NCBI GenBank assembly: GCA_034769895.1
Contig: CM068372.1
Span: forward strand, 369,415,258 to 369,479,257
DNA: 64,000 bases
From: Magicicada septendecula
Lineage: Eukaryota > Arthropoda > Insecta > Hemiptera > Cicadidae
Reading direction: 5' to 3'
A program made the position numbers and the translations under genes. The notes under the pieces were generated by a model. It searched no databases and was not told where the DNA came from. It saw only the letters and a program-made list of their open reading frames with translations. This document shows positions 46,637-58,174 of this stretch, in pieces (the stretch's first letter is position 1; each line of letters starts with the position of its first letter).

Positions 46637-47280
46637 GTTGTAAAACTTTTGCTTCCAAAACTTTGCCGTTTGTACCGAAATCGCACGCATTATAAACTGA
46701 TAATATGCTTCAACTGTTGCCAGTAGAAGTAACCTACGTCAACCTTTATAGTTATAAGATTCTGATCCGCTTCCGTTAGGAAGAATAATATTAGATATGT
46801 TTTGCATACAAACTGCCTACACAGTGTGGAAATTCCATTTTTATTTGAAGCCTCTGCTATATCTCTACAATCTTAGAATATTTTCGTAAACTGGAAATAA
46901 CCAAAGAAGCCTTTTTTACATAACATTTTAGAATAATAATAATAATAATTTCGGGTTACGGGCACTAATGCAGGAGTACCCCCAAGCTTGATGAATAACC
47001 CCACTCCAAAGGAAAGGTATTTAAAATCAAAAGAAAATTCCATTGTAATATGCGTTTTATTACATATAAGCTAAAGCTAAAAACTGTAGTTTCCAAATAA
47101 ATTCTAATTTGAAATTGAATAAATAAATAAATTTAATGAAATTAATACGTGTAAGACAACTATTTCAAACCAAGGGAACAAAATATCAACAAAGTGTATT
47201 GTAAAGAAGAAAAATGGAAAAAATAATGGTTCCCTGAAATCCTAATTACTTTGTCTTATATTCGACACAGTAACTTCTTC
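46637..47280. other. AT-rich stretch, no gene seen
   Basis: No coding signature; a short (AAT)n lies at about 46932-46949. Confidence 0.45.
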
Positions 47281-47480
47281 CTCTGCGATGACGATAAAGA
47301 AAAGGCATCAATTATTTCTTAATTAGGAATCGACTCTATTAAGTCTTTCTCTGAAGCTAGATCCAAAACGTTCGAAAGCCATGCGTCTCCCATTGCAGGC
47401 CTAAGACTGTTTCATATTATTTTAACTCGGCTCATAGCTCTTTCAGTCGAACAACTGGTTACGATCAAAGATAGCAAAGT
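47281..47480 (-). pseudogene. hAT transposase C-terminal dimerisation relic
   Basis: The minus strand reads VTSCSTERAMSRVKII, a stop, NSLRPAMGDAWLSNV and, after another stop, SLSSSQRKKLL. The pattern S.ERaxSxxKxi.nxLRxxMgdxxLsxLxxL is the hATC dimerisation domain at the end of hAT transposases. Two in-frame stops and absence of the upstream catalytic core mark it as a relic. It could be a source for no active enzyme. Confidence 0.68.
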
Positions 47481-47577
47481 TGTACACACAACTTTCAGTC
47501 CCTTAAAGCCTGAAAATTAATCACGCAGTTATAAGGCTTCAAAAAACCCTTTTTTGATCACCCCAAAATTTCAATGA

Positions 47578-47868
47578 CTAAGTCTGCGTCACGACCCCCC
47601 CGTGGACACCCTTGACTAATGATTTAATTCCGCCTTGAGGCAGACCTGGGGGTGTGGGCGCACTCCCCATTATGGGTTCGCCTTGAGGCAGGTCTCTCCG
47701 GTCTGCCGGAGCGCACGGCGAAGGACTAACATCCTCAGATTTCGCGGTAAGTCTCTTGCATCCGCGCCAGCAGTAACGTCCTTCTTTCCCTTGATCGACC
47801 GTTTGGTCTTTTGCCCTGCTTATGTCTACTGAGGGCTCTTTTGGTGTTGCGCCATTAACAGTTTTCAT
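47578..47868 (-). other. GC-rich open frame, unrecognised
   Basis: A 96-codon minus frame in the most GC-rich patch of this part of the window (for example SPSPCAPADRRDLPQGEPIM). It contains two imperfect GGCGxxCCTTGAGGCAG-type repeats on the plus strand, related to 44.5 kb. It could be part of a LINE untranslated region or ORF1 remnant. There is no domain evidence. Confidence 0.2.
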
Positions 47869-47947
47869 TAGATGGCCAGCCCTCTGAAATCTCCTCCCAA
47901 TATAATGTATAAAAATCTACTGTTCGTTCATCGAGACAACAAGTGAG

Positions 47948-48077
47948 GGGCTGTGCGGGACGAAGGGCATGCCCGTCGTCCGCTCGTGTGCTGCGTCCCG
48001 AGCTTCAAATAGAGCTCCTGCCGCAGGGACCACAGATGTGCTGGATATTGAGGAAGTGGCCTGCTACCGGCCATGGT
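47948..48077 (+). repeat. Dispersed repeat, copy 2 (pair with 12737-12865)
   Basis: Matches the earlier copy over about 130 bp, with GCGTCCCGAGCTTCAAATAG and CCACAGATGTGCTGGATAT and a shared right edge at GGCCTGCTACCGGCC. Confidence 0.65.
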
Positions 48078-48353
48078 ATCGAAACAACAGTATACCTCTC
48101 GATTAGGCCTGCCTCGTGTCCTCCACTACACATTTCTACATGAGAGGTCTACAATTCGCCTCTGGATATTCGCTCTGATATAATAAATGTATGTAAATAA
48201 TTTATACTACATTTTGATGTACAATTTTACTGTGTGTAATTTTATCTTAGTGTGGACCACGATAGTCCATAAACGATGAAAGGCTACAAAAGAAAGTAAC
48301 AGTATCACGCAAGTAAACTAAGAACAAACCATAGCTAAGCGAGACACTACAGT

Positions 48354-48640
48354 ATATCCGAACTATAGGCTTGCACTCTTCAAAAGCAAAGGAAATTTGA
48401 AGATCAGGTCGTTGCACTGTCACCTTGTAGAACACGTAATTAATTTAAACTACTGTTAACTTACCTGTCAAGGTCTAGTTACATGTGAACATGTGTGTGC
48501 GAGCTGAATTCTCTTACAGGACATAGTTAGAAGAATGCATTCAGGAATTCCTGGTTGTAAAGACAGCGAGTGTCTGGCCATCAGTTTTAGTAAACGTCTG
48601 TCACCTCGAACAGCAAATATAATAATTTACTTCATTTGAA
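48354..48640 (+). repeat. Repeat X, uninterrupted copy (empty site)
   Basis: The segment from TATCCGAACTATAGGCTTGC to AACAGCAAATATAATAATTT matches the two halves 53346-53445 and 58175-58410. At 48447-48456 it runs straight across (AAACTACTGTTAAC) where the other copy holds the LTR and LINE. No coding sense seen. Confidence 0.8.
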
Positions 48641-49854
48641 CAGTTCCGATTTGAAGAATACCAATATTATTATAATTTTGTACCCCAAACACTGTTATGC
48701 AACCCAATAAATATTTTTGGCGATGTAAACTTTGCAAAGTGATGAGGTTGCAAAGCTCAGTGAACCTTGCACAGATGAAAGACGTTTTCACCATCCGTCT
48801 GTCCAACGAGACACAACCAAAGACATATCTTGATACATTCTGGAGTTATTTCAACAGTGACTCTTAAATCTTTGCATTCTACTCTAACAGATAGCCAACA
48901 CTAGAGTACGTTTCTCCTGTCTGAAACGAAGCCAGTCTAACGAAAAAAACATTACAGCGCTCTAAATCCTTTGAAAACCAAAGTATCACGCAACTTGGGT
49001 TGTCTATTCCGTGGAGATTCTCGTTTTCGATCAGTTGTCTGACAAGCCACCGACCAGTAAGTTTCATGATACTGAATTATATTCTTAGAAAATATATTTG
49101 ATTTAGTTCTATTCTTGGAAAATATATTTGATTTAGTTCTATAATCTTCTTTTCTTAGTTAAAAGCATATTTACACTTCCCGTCAGTAATAAGACTTACC
49201 GCTCATAACCAGATTGAAACCCACTAAGGTCACTGAGACTATCTTCAGTATCGGTGAACGGTATTTCATTGTTGTTATACATTTATCACGTTATTCTTTT
49301 TTTGATTCATGGAAGCACAGCAGAACTGACTGGGTGAATGACTGTACTGGTGCTGGTGCTACCACGTCTGGCCTGGATGATTACCCAGTAGCCGGCCACA
49401 TGCGAACGTGATCTCACACACACACACACACACCGGCGCGTACCGGTGATCGGTATCGGCCGGCCAGTACTTTCGACGTCAAAAACTACACTTTTCTGAA
49501 CATTACGATTACAAAAACTATACAATCAGACATACACCCAATTAGTAAATACTGCTAGATATTCAGTGTATCAGAATATATGCTATACGAATCAGAACGT
49601 CGCACGATTCAAGGTAAACACTGATTTACAAAATGTTTTTTTTTACTTCTGTTACGTATTTTTAAGACATAATTATATAGTTTGTGTAGTGCATAAGTAG
49701 TCTCCAGTTAACAATCATTATATTAATACTAGAAGTCACCTGATTACTGACCGCCTTGTAACTTGGTTTACAGCTGTTTATAAAGACGCGTTTCGAAGAT
49801 AAATATTCACAATCGGGTCGTAAAATCATCGTTGAAATTACAGGAATTATATCG
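48641..49854. other. No gene recognised; short direct repeat
   Basis: A 31-bp direct repeat (AAAATATATTTGATTTAGTT twice) lies at 49079-49142. Nothing else recognised. Confidence 0.45.
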
Positions 49855-49859
49855 TTGTG

Positions 49860-50015
49860 AACACTTGGATCGCATGCCTGATATCCGTCAACCTGTGGCT
49901 CCCTTGGGTTATCACCCTATTGGGTAGAGACATGTCGGTAGACCGAGGAGGAGATGGGTTCCGGAACAGGTCTAAGGCCTACTAATCCTTGGAGTGGTGT
50001 TGATGATGATGATAA
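49860..50015 (+). pseudogene. LINE family B 3' end, plus copy
   Basis: Encodes CEHLDRMPDIRQPVAPLGYH, then a stop and HVGRPRRRW, and ends GGAGTGGTGTTGATGATGATGA. This is the same 3' end as the minus copy at 21322-21545. Only the C-terminal 50-60 codons and tail remain. Confidence 0.68.
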
Positions 50016-50019
50016 TTGT

Positions 50020-50230
50020 TGAAATTAACCGGGTCCACAGTTGTCGTTAGTGACAAACGTTTCGGCTCCACCATCAGTGTCTAGATTGGCAGTGCCCGCC
50101 AGTTCACCTCAAAGATAGAGGTAGAGACTGTTATAGAGTTATACTGTTACAGGAATACGGCCTAACAGCTTGGCTGGTAATAATAATTTCAACAATGTTG
50201 AAGCCGGCTGTAAAAACTTAAGCACTTTAA
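50020..50230 (-). ncRNA. Degenerate hammerhead-like core with small inverted arms
   Basis: The minus strand has CTGATGG, TGGAGCC and GAAACGTTTG (near 50070-50095), with the last base of the first box changed from A to G. GTTGAAATTA near 50020 and TAATTTCAAC near 50190 are inverted, and ACGGCCTAACAGC resembles the Y phrase. It lies about 230 bp upstream of a GIY-YIG relic. Confidence 0.35.
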
Positions 50231-50387
50231 TAAATAAGTTAATCCTTCGAGAGAAGTCGTTAAAAAACTTTAAACCAACACAGTTCTGGTAATTAGGTTA
50301 AAAACACTATTACGGACTTCACGTCGCGATACAATCTAGTGTGCACCATTTCGCTACCCTCGCGTCGGTTGACTGCTATTTCTGCTA

Positions 50388-50639
50388 TTGATTTCCCGTA
50401 CCTATAGCAGTATTGTACATAAGTGGTTGGATTTAACCCATATCCCTGACGAGGAAAACATCGGTGTTTACAGAATTGTATGCAACGACTGTCACACATT
50501 TTACGTAGAACAGACAGGCAGACGATCAATCGAACGCTTCAAGGAACGTCTGCCAGATAATGACATTTTAAAGACGAAATCTACTTTTGCTCATCATATA
50601 ATGCTGTTTAATCACAACTGTACGTATTATTTCCACTAA
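50388..50639 (+). pseudogene. GIY-YIG endonuclease relic of a Penelope-like element, copy 2
   Basis: An open frame of 83 codons: HIPDEENIGVYRIVCNDCHT, then FYVEQTGRRSIERFKERLPD and KSTFAHHIMLFNHNC. GVY and YVE stand for the GIY and YIG motifs, CxxC lies between them, QTGR...RFKER gives the conserved Arg region and STFAHH the His. The Gly of YIG is Glu here, so the nuclease is probably inactive. Upstream RT sequence is not seen. The ORF start is arbitrary because this is an interior fragment. Confidence 0.72.
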
Positions 50640-52440
50640 AAACGATTATTTTCAAATTCTGCAGCAGATTCTTCCCAAATAGGCCTCTCTTCAAGGCTTC
50701 TGACACCTCGTCGGTCTCTGTTGGAGCAGTTTGTCTCTGGACCTGTTTGGTACAACAAGTAATATGTATGTATGAGAGAGCGCACGTGTATAGCCTACAG
50801 ACGAATTTTGTTTAGTGATGTTGTTTCGGGTTAGGCGACACACGCTCATCACCTCGAACGGATTTCGTAAATTTCGAAGCATTATCTTTGCCATTCACAG
50901 TATGTTGATTTGTTAACGTTCTTAGTTGAACTGTTAACTTTTACACCCTCTTGGCGCAACGCACTTACAGTCGAGGAACTGACAAACTCGCGTCATTTCA
51001 CCTCCACAACAAGAGGCCTGATTTATATATAGCCCTGTACCAGGAAAGTTCAAAGCAACCAACCAATAACGGCAAGAAATCTGTAGCTTAAGGTCAGTAG
51101 GGGTTAATTTTGCGAAACCTGGCCTAAAACACCTTCGGCAGAGTAACACGTCCATCTCAATGGCGAGCGCCCGCGAGTGCACACACACAGAGATACTTAC
51201 ACAATCACTTTATTTTGTGGCGGGTGCGTTCAAGTGACTGTGGAAGGGTAACACTTGAACACACAAGCGAATCACACAAAGTGATGTACACAAACACAGA
51301 TAAATTAAAGACTTTCCGCGTACCGTGTAGAACAAAAAACATTCTGTGAATGATAAAACATAAAAGGGCGGTAAGAGTTAGAGAATACGACGAAGGGAGA
51401 ACGGACGGAGGGAACCGAACCTACGCCCTTCATTCGTTTAATTACACTCCATCAAACACGATATTAAAAATAATTCTGTCAATAAAACGACAGCCAGTGA
51501 CGAAGGACAACGACTTCTGTTTCGAGAAAAAGTTAATTTAAACAATTTTTGACGGAAATATTGAAAAATAAAATTCGCTCCTCGTCCTTTTATATATATA
51601 AAACGGTACTAATTCTTAATAATGTAATAATCTTCTGTGCCTCGCTTTGCAGTAGTACACTGTATAAATATTGAAGCAAACAGCAATCAGACGAACCTTT
51701 TAAATAACTTCAATATTAACAACAGAAAAAAGAAAGAAACCTAATAAATGAATAAATGAACGAATATTTGAACGGCGCGCTCTCTTTTGTGTTTTACATT
51801 AGTAAATGAATTTGATAAGGGAATCGAAAACACGGTAACTGTTCTGTTCTCTTAATCAAACGAAGGAGACGCGAAATGAACAATTACCAGGGTCCGAGGG
51901 ATCGAAACAAATCGACAGTTTTGCAAGTTATATGCACTGTACCCAATCACAGCCGAAAGAAATCCATATTCATTTACTAATGAAACAAAAATGAAGATAT
52001 AATGGAGTTCTTATTATGTAATTTGTATTTTTTTACTTGCTTAGTTCTTTTTTTTCAGCGACTAAGTAAAAAATAAAGACTTTTCATTGTTTCTCGAAAC
52101 ATACATCAAATGCCTTATTGGGAGAGAATTTCAATATCGAAGACAGACACTATGGTTCCTTTGACTAAAATCGTATAAATATCATGAACTGTTGAGGGAG
52201 TACCCCGTTAGTGCCACTGGTGTTGGTAGGGGGGGGGGGCAGATTATTAAACTTTGGTGATGAAACATGCAGGAGCCTAGAAGCCAGTTCGTCAGCTGCC
52301 AGTTTGCAGCTACATATCAGTGTTATTAAACATTGATTTTTGTGTCCGATTGTGAGTCGCGTACTGTCATTCGTTTTTTAGAACCTTTCAAGAAGCAGTC
52401 TACTGGTAGACTACCTGCCAAAAGGGAGATGCATTACAAT
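50640..52440. other. No gene recognised
   Basis: Frames of 60-84 codons on both strands lack domain signatures; a G run is at 52231-52239. No repeat partner noticed. Confidence 0.4.
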
Positions 52441-52448
52441 GTATGGAC

Positions 52449-53210
52449 CTTCAGGGGCGGATCAGAAGGCGTGGTGCCCTATGCTGCCATCAAACTAGTG
52501 CCCCCCCCCCCCGATTCAAAATTCAACCTTTTATCCATTATTTACATTGACAAATGGCGTAACAATTTCGGACGTTAACAATTATTTTATTAAACTCTCA
52601 AATTACAACAAATATTTAGCTAAATCGTGATTACAATGAGCACAGTAGTAATTTAGCTTAGAAAAAACTAATCGATCTTTTTTTTTCTTAATTTTAGCTA
52701 AGTAGTGATTACAATGAGCACAGTAGTAGGTACTGAAGCTTAGAAAATAATAATCGATGTTTTTTTCTTGATTTTGCCTTAACAAAGTCTTGTATAATTT
52801 CTTCTAAATCGAGCGATTCAAGTATCTCGCTTTCAACATTCAACATTGCTAACGAAGATAATCTCTCATCTCCCATAGTTGAACTCAACATATCTTTAAT
52901 GCGTTTACGTACAGAAAATGATCTTTCAGATTCACAGTTGGCTATTGGAATCGTCAAAAGCAGACGATAAGCAATCTATATATATTCGGAAATATATCAA
53001 TCATTTTGCAACTAATAATCCAGTTTAATACTCTGAGCAGACAAACTGTGGTTCATGGAATCTATCATTATCATTCGAACGATTTGGAAAAACGTCTTTT
53101 TTGCAATTTTACTCGTGACACAAAGTGCTTCAATTCTATTAGAAGATCGTTCGAGTAAACTTCTATAAGGGCTTTCGCTTGATTTTCCAACTCGACACTC
53201 TCCATGGTTA
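52449..53210 (-). pseudogene. hAT transposase C-terminal relic with one terminal repeat
   Basis: The minus frame 52709-52957 reads TIPIANCESERSFSVRKRIK, then MLSSTMGDERLSSLAMLNVE and LEEIIQDFVKAKSRKK. This is the hATC dimerisation domain of ZMYM1/TTF-like hAT proteins (normally .iancesERsFSxLkrIK..LRstM...RL..Lalln.e). Further upstream (53020-53205) the strand reads SVELENQAKALIEVYSNDL, then stops. CAGGGGCGGAT at 52449 resembles the hAT TIR and may be its 3' end; the other end is not found. Frameshifts and stops show it is dead. Confidence 0.72.
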
Positions 53211-53345
53211 ACAACTGCGTAAGCAAATCAAACAATTGGATAATGCGATCATACGCTTTGCTCCGCTGGATGGTGTCCCCTCTGACAGCTGAGGCACTGC
53301 TGCAGCATACCCTAGTGTTGTGGATAATCCGCCACCGTCATACAC

Positions 53346-53445
53346 CATATCCGAACTATACGCTTGCACTGTACAACAGCAATGAAATTTTAAGATCACG
53401 TCGTTGCATTATCACCTTATAGAGAACGTAATTCATTAAAAATAC
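53346..53445 (+). repeat. Repeat X, left half of interrupted copy
   Basis: Matches 48354-48449. Ends in ATAC, the duplicated target of the LTR insertion. The right half resumes at 58175. Confidence 0.8.
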
Positions 53446-53537
53446 TGTTACGTAATGCAGAAACAAGTGTTACGCCGTTACGGACGTTCTGGTACATTGT
53501 AGAACGATCCCGCAGCTGTAATGTCTACGTGACACTC

Positions 53538-53548
53538 GATATGTGAGG
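53538..53548 (+). repeat. Target-site duplication of the LINE, left
   Basis: GATATGTGAGG here is repeated at 57699-57709 immediately after the LINE 3' end, an 11-bp perfect duplication that fixes both LINE boundaries. Confidence 0.85.
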
Positions 53549-53645
53549 GGTCAAGCTGACACCTCCCCGTGGTGACCCTGGATAGCGACACAGTTGCGAA
53601 CCAAATCAGCAGTCGCTTCTTTTAGAAGTCCTCCGTCGTATTTGT

Positions 53646-54990
53646 GTGATGCAAACAGACACATCCAACAGTTCTTCTCAGAACTATTTTAGACAGCCTT
53701 CCCGTAGGAAGCGCAATCATCCTGATAGACTAAAAGTAAACATTTGGAATATTGATGACGAACACATTAAAAATGTGCGAAAATCTTATAGCATTGACAA
53801 GAACATTATTATGAGACATCGAGGAATAGGAAAACTTAAAAGGATAGAGTTGTGGTGCCGCAACGGGAAAAGTGCAGAAGAACTGTACACGCACATCAAA
53901 AGTATAAAACGTAATATTGCAAAGAAGCGACACGTCCCTATAGGAACTACTTACAAAGATCGGAAAAGGAGGACCAAACAAGCAATCACTCCGATCATAG
54001 AAAAACGATTGACATTTATGCATTGGAACGCGCGTTCTCTAATGAACAAAGTAGAGGAGTTGAAGCAAGTCATCGACGATACTCAAGTTAAAAGTTATCT
54101 GTGTACAAGAAGCCTGTTTACCTCTGGATGAAAAGCGACACCCTCGCTTTAAGGATTTTAGAATTTTCAATTTCTCTCGACCAAATAAAAGGGGAGGGGG
54201 TGTAGCCTCCATTATTCACAGATCGGTGGTGGTGAGCAATCATAAGCAAATTATCACAACTAATATGGAAGTGCTAACCTGTGATATAACATTAAGTCAG
54301 GATGTCGTAGTAAAGTTAATAAACGTTTACATTTTTAATCAAAATATAACGCTGGACGAGTTATTAAAATTGGATTGCTCCACCAAGTACCTACTCATTA
54401 TGGGGGATTTCAATGCTAAACATGCGGCATGGAATGAGGGAGCCGAGACTAGAAACGGCCCACTGGTGTACAACTGGATTCTCTCCTCTAATCTTATACT
54501 CCTAAACCAGAACAAAGAGCCGACGTATCAATCACCCAGTTCAGGATCTCTCAGCACACTGGACCTGACATTCATCTCACCAGATATGATTGATATAATC
54601 AAAGATTGGCGTATAGAAAGTGACCTCACTAGCGACCATTTTCCTATTTTTTTCAGCGTCGATTCGGGAAAGAATGATCAAGCACGAAACGCCATCACCA
54701 CTAAGTTCAAAGTGAAAGAAGCAAACTGGACTCTCTTTAAGCTCCACACGAGCAACTGTAACGCAAACAGTATTGATGAAATCGAAAATAGTATAATAAC
54801 CGCCGCCTCAAAGTGCATCCCATCTTCAAAACCAAACAGACGGCAAAAGCCTTCTAATATTTGGTGGACAAAGGAAATCTCGGCATTAAGAAAGGCAAGA
54901 CAAAGGGCTAGGAAGCTGTGGAAAAATTCCGGACACCCGCGTTCAGGAGTGAGTACAACAAAGCCTCTGCTAAATGTAAAAGATCGGTGA
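53646..54990 (+). pseudogene. LINE endonuclease region (two frames)
   Basis: The first frame (53646-54131) has a basic N-terminal stretch of about 120 residues (Arg/Lys-rich) leading to the endonuclease start HWNARSLMNKVEEL near 54020. A frameshift near 54095 moves the reading to the frame of 54226-54990, which carries LLIMGDFNAKHAAWN (Asp/Asn active-site motif, about 54396) and SDHFPIFF (catalytic Asp-His, about 54629). These are the GDFNA and SDH motifs of AP-type LINE endonucleases, which nick target DNA. A single-base loss in an A run near 54925 then shifts to the RT frame. Confidence 0.82.
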
Positions 54991-57684
54991 AAGCACCAAA
55001 AAGAACATCTTGGCGTAACTTTGTTAATGGGATAAACTCAAACACTCCATGTTCGGCCGTATGGAAGCGTTTCAGGGCAATCCAAGGTAAAGCGGATCAA
55101 AAAATTTTTCAAATTCAAACAGCCACTGGTCTCACGGTCACCAGCGAGAGGGAAATTGCTGAAGTTTTTAACAAGATGTACATGGGAAAATCAGGTGACG
55201 AAGCGATTTGGCCTTCCTATCTTAAACCTCGGAAGCACAAATTCTCGGTGGAGTTGGACGCAGCAATATCACAAAAGGATGACTGCGACCCACCGTTTAC
55301 AAGCTCTGAAATGAGAGCTGCAATAGATCAACTCAAACCATCTACTCCCGGCGGGGACAATGTGGACAATTTAATGATTCAAAATTGCTCGGAAGACCTG
55401 TTGCATGAACTACTGCTCTGTCTGAACCGTATCTGGGTGTCTGGGGAAATACCGCAGAAATGGAAACAAGCCATTATAATTCCTCTGTTAAAAACCGGGA
55501 AACCTCCGGAACTGGCTTCGTCTTACAGACCCATAGCCCTGACATCATACCCTGGCAAACTTCTGGAGAGGTTGGTCAACAATCGTCTAACGTGGAGGCT
55601 TGAAAAACGCGCTATTCTCAGCCCGCACCAATTTGGGTTCAGGCCGAAAAGAAGTACGTGCGATGCCCTTCTATATTTCTCCGAAAGTATCTATTCAGGG
55701 TTCTCAAACAATGAATGTACGACAGCAGTGTTGATTCACTTCGAAGCCGCATTCGACCGAGTTTCAAGGATATCGATCATCGCACAATGCATGAAAATTA
55801 GGTTGAAAGGCAATATTTTACAATACATTGCCCATTTCCTCAGAGACAGGACTATCAAAACCAAAATAAATGAAACCCTCTCCACCGAAGGAACTACTCT
55901 TAATGGAATACCGCAAGGTTCCGTCATCAGCCCAACACTTTTTCATATTGTTCTTCAAGACTTTGTAAATGTGATCCCAACAAACGTGTCTGTGGCGATT
56001 TTTGCAGATGATATTACGATCTGGTCAACGCATAAGGAACCGGAAATTGCGACAAGTAGAGTTCAAGAAGCTCTCGATACAATTTACCAATGGTCCGAAA
56101 AATGGACTTTAGTCATCTCCACGGCAAAAACAGAAGTGTGATTTTTCTCTAGGCGCTACACCCACAAACATTATAAGCCGTTGCTGAAACTCAATAAAAA
56201 TGCCCTCCCCTATAACGCGAACCCTATACTTTTAGGAATAAAGCTGGATCCCAAACTCCTATGGAGGGATCAGGTAAGATACACTATTGAAAAGTGTATC
56301 AGCAGAATGATTGCTCTAAAAGTGATTGCTAGTAGAGAATGGGGTGCAGACACGTACATTTTAAGACAATTTTATCAGTCTTTTGTAAGATCCAAAATCC
56401 TATATTCGTGTGAAGTGTGGGGAAGAGCGGGTGAAACACACATCAAGAAATTGCAAACGTTCCAGAATGTTGCGCTTAGAATTTGTTTGGGCTGCCCAAA
56501 AACAACAAGTGTTCAAGCAATGGAAATCGAGCTGGCAATCGAACCACTGGATCTTTACATCCAAACCAGAAAGTGGAGGAAGCACTTCCAATTGCAAGCT
56601 ATCCAGCCAGTAAAAGGCTTTAACGAGGTTAACATCCGGCAATCTCTATTTAACCACCGAAATAGGCCAGGCGGAGTTTTAGAATTCATTCAGCCTGAGT
56701 TGATCCCGGCTGTTTTTGATATCCCGCCATGGCTATGTGACCAACTAAAGGCATGTACAAAAATTCCTGGTTCACTGACCAAAGGACAAAACTTGCCAGC
56801 ACTTCTAAGGGAAGTGTCAATCACATTGATTCAGGAAAAATATCATGGATTCGCCAAAATATACACTGACGGTTCTGTTGACAAAGTCAACAATAAAGGA
56901 GGAGCTGCTTATTATTGCCCAGAAACAGGTGACTCTTTTTCATTGCCCTGCGACGCGTCCTCAAGTATGAACGCTGAATTATTGGCCCTGAATGCTGCAC
57001 TGGAGTTTTGCAAAGCCATCGATGCGCGTGACATCTCCATTCTCACGGACTCCATGTCTTCTATACAAGCCTTACAAGCACAGAACATCGGAAATCCTGC
57101 AACAACTTAATAGTTTAAAAGGTAAGAATGTTGTTTTTCAATGGATTCCAAGTCACTGCGGGATTCATGGAAATGAAGTAGCAGATACTCTTGCCAGTAA
57201 AGCTTGCTGCATGGGCCCTGTACAGGCGCAGCGTTATTCTCTGACACAGTGTAAAGAAGCAGCCAGGAAGTTCTTCATTGACTCCTGGAAACGGAGATGG
57301 GAGAACTGTAGCACCGGACGCGAGTACTTCGCCATCCAAAGCTCCCCAAACCGCCCAAAAATCTATAAAGGGATGCCACGATCTGTGGCGTCATTTGCGG
57401 CAAGAGCACGAATGGGTCACATCGTGACGAACAGGTACCTGCATAGGTTTCACCTAAAAGACAGCCCTCTTTGTGGAATGTGCAAGGAGCAGGACGAAAC
57501 CCTAAATCACATTCTCTTGGATTGCCTGGCAACGCTACCAGCAAGGGAAACTCTTAAACGCAAAATGGCCGGAGAAAAAACTCTGGATAAAATACTATCC
57601 GAGAGTTGTTGGTGGCCGCTAGCAACAGACACTTACAGGAGACATCGAGCCATCGAAGCAGCCAGCCTCGGATGCTCGTATTAA
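54918..57684 (+). pseudogene. LINE reverse transcriptase, RNase H and CCHC region
   Basis: 54918-56141 encodes the RT fingers/palm: KTGKPPELASSYRPIALTSY, QFGFRPKRSTCDALL, motif A as LIHFEAAFD (the catalytic Asp replaced by His, codon 55737), motif B GIPQGSVISPTLF and motif C FADDITIW (56001). A TGA at 56139 interrupts the frame. 56181-57110 continues with the thumb (SCEVWG) and RNase H (YTDGSV with its Asp at 56868, NAELLALNAAL, LTDSMSSIQAL). After a frameshift near 57085, PSHCGIHGNEVADTLA completes RNase H. MCK...NHILLDC (about 57472-57530) gives the CCHC. The product would be dead even without the breaks because motif A is mutated. Confidence 0.86.
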
Positions 57685-57698
57685 GAAGTAAGAAAGTT

Positions 57699-57709
57699 GA
57701 TATGTGAGG
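57699..57709 (+). repeat. Target-site duplication of the LINE, right
   Basis: GATATGTGAGG, identical to 53538-53548; the LTR sequence resumes after it. Confidence 0.85.
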
Positions 57710-57855
57710 CAGTATTACGTAATGCGGCACGTCTCGTACGTTCTGGAAGCATCTCAATTAGCCCAACAGTGCGTGTTTCTGCGTAGGTCGCGCTGAAGTG
57801 TCCTCCAGAATTTTCGATGGCTTGTTAAGGACGCATGTTATGGAACACAGTAAAC

Positions 57856-57905
57856 TATAAATAGCCCATACCTGCTGCTTAGTTTTCAGTTATTGTCGGG
57901 CGATT
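57856..57905 (+). promoter_or_regulatory. Core promoter of solo LTR copy 2
   Basis: TATAAATA (57856-57863) followed by TTCAGTTATTGTCGGGCGAT, as in copy 1. The conserved block sits at the right spacing for a TATA-driven start. Confidence 0.45.
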
Positions 57906-58174
57906 ACAAGCGATATTACTCCGTGCGTTCAAGTGGTTAATAGTGAAGTGTTGTGATTTATAATCGGGTGGTATATTGTAATGCAATTGTGTTTTAATAT
58001 TAGTTGACATTTTATTGCGTGTGAACAATTTTTATCTGATTTGTTGTAAGAGACTGTGTTGTTAACTACGAACTGTTTAACTCTGAAAATTAAAGCTGGT
58101 GATTAGTGACTTAATTGGTGTCTTGTATTTTGTTTTCCACTGTACCTACGACGATCAAGTAGACCGTCGTAACA

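Larger units (their letters stand above)
53549..57698 (+). mobile_element. I-group non-LTR retrotransposon, 4.15 kb, degenerate
   Basis: The element runs from a 97-bp leader to AAGTAAGAAAGTT, only 14 bp after the ORF stop codon (57682-57684), with no poly(A). Domains in order: basic N-terminal region, apurinic-type endonuclease, reverse transcriptase, RNase H, CCHC. RNase H plus a C-terminal CCHC is characteristic of the I/R1/LOA-related LINE group; the exact clade is undecided. No separate gag-like ORF1 is seen, so it is either a one-ORF element or 5'-truncated. It is inactive: frameshifts at about 54095, 54940 and 57085, a stop at 56139, and one catalytic residue is lost. Confidence 0.88.
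53446..58174 (+). mobile_element. Solo LTR-like element, copy 2, split by a LINE
   Basis: Starts TGTTACGTAATGC and ends GTCGTAACA, with ATAC on both sides (53442-53445, 58175-58178), a perfect 4-bp duplication. Without the LINE (53549-57709, counting one copy of its duplication) it is about 568 bp, comparable to copy 1 (681 bp). From the TATA box (57856-57863) to the end the two copies align throughout. The stretch TTACGTAATGC...CGTTCTGG occurs twice within the LTR (53448 and 57714), an internal repeat. No internal retroviral-type genes are present. Confidence 0.78.

Noticed and set aside
53549-57698. Intact, active LINE
   Set aside because: Three frameshifts, one nonsense codon and a mutated RT motif A rule out activity of this copy.
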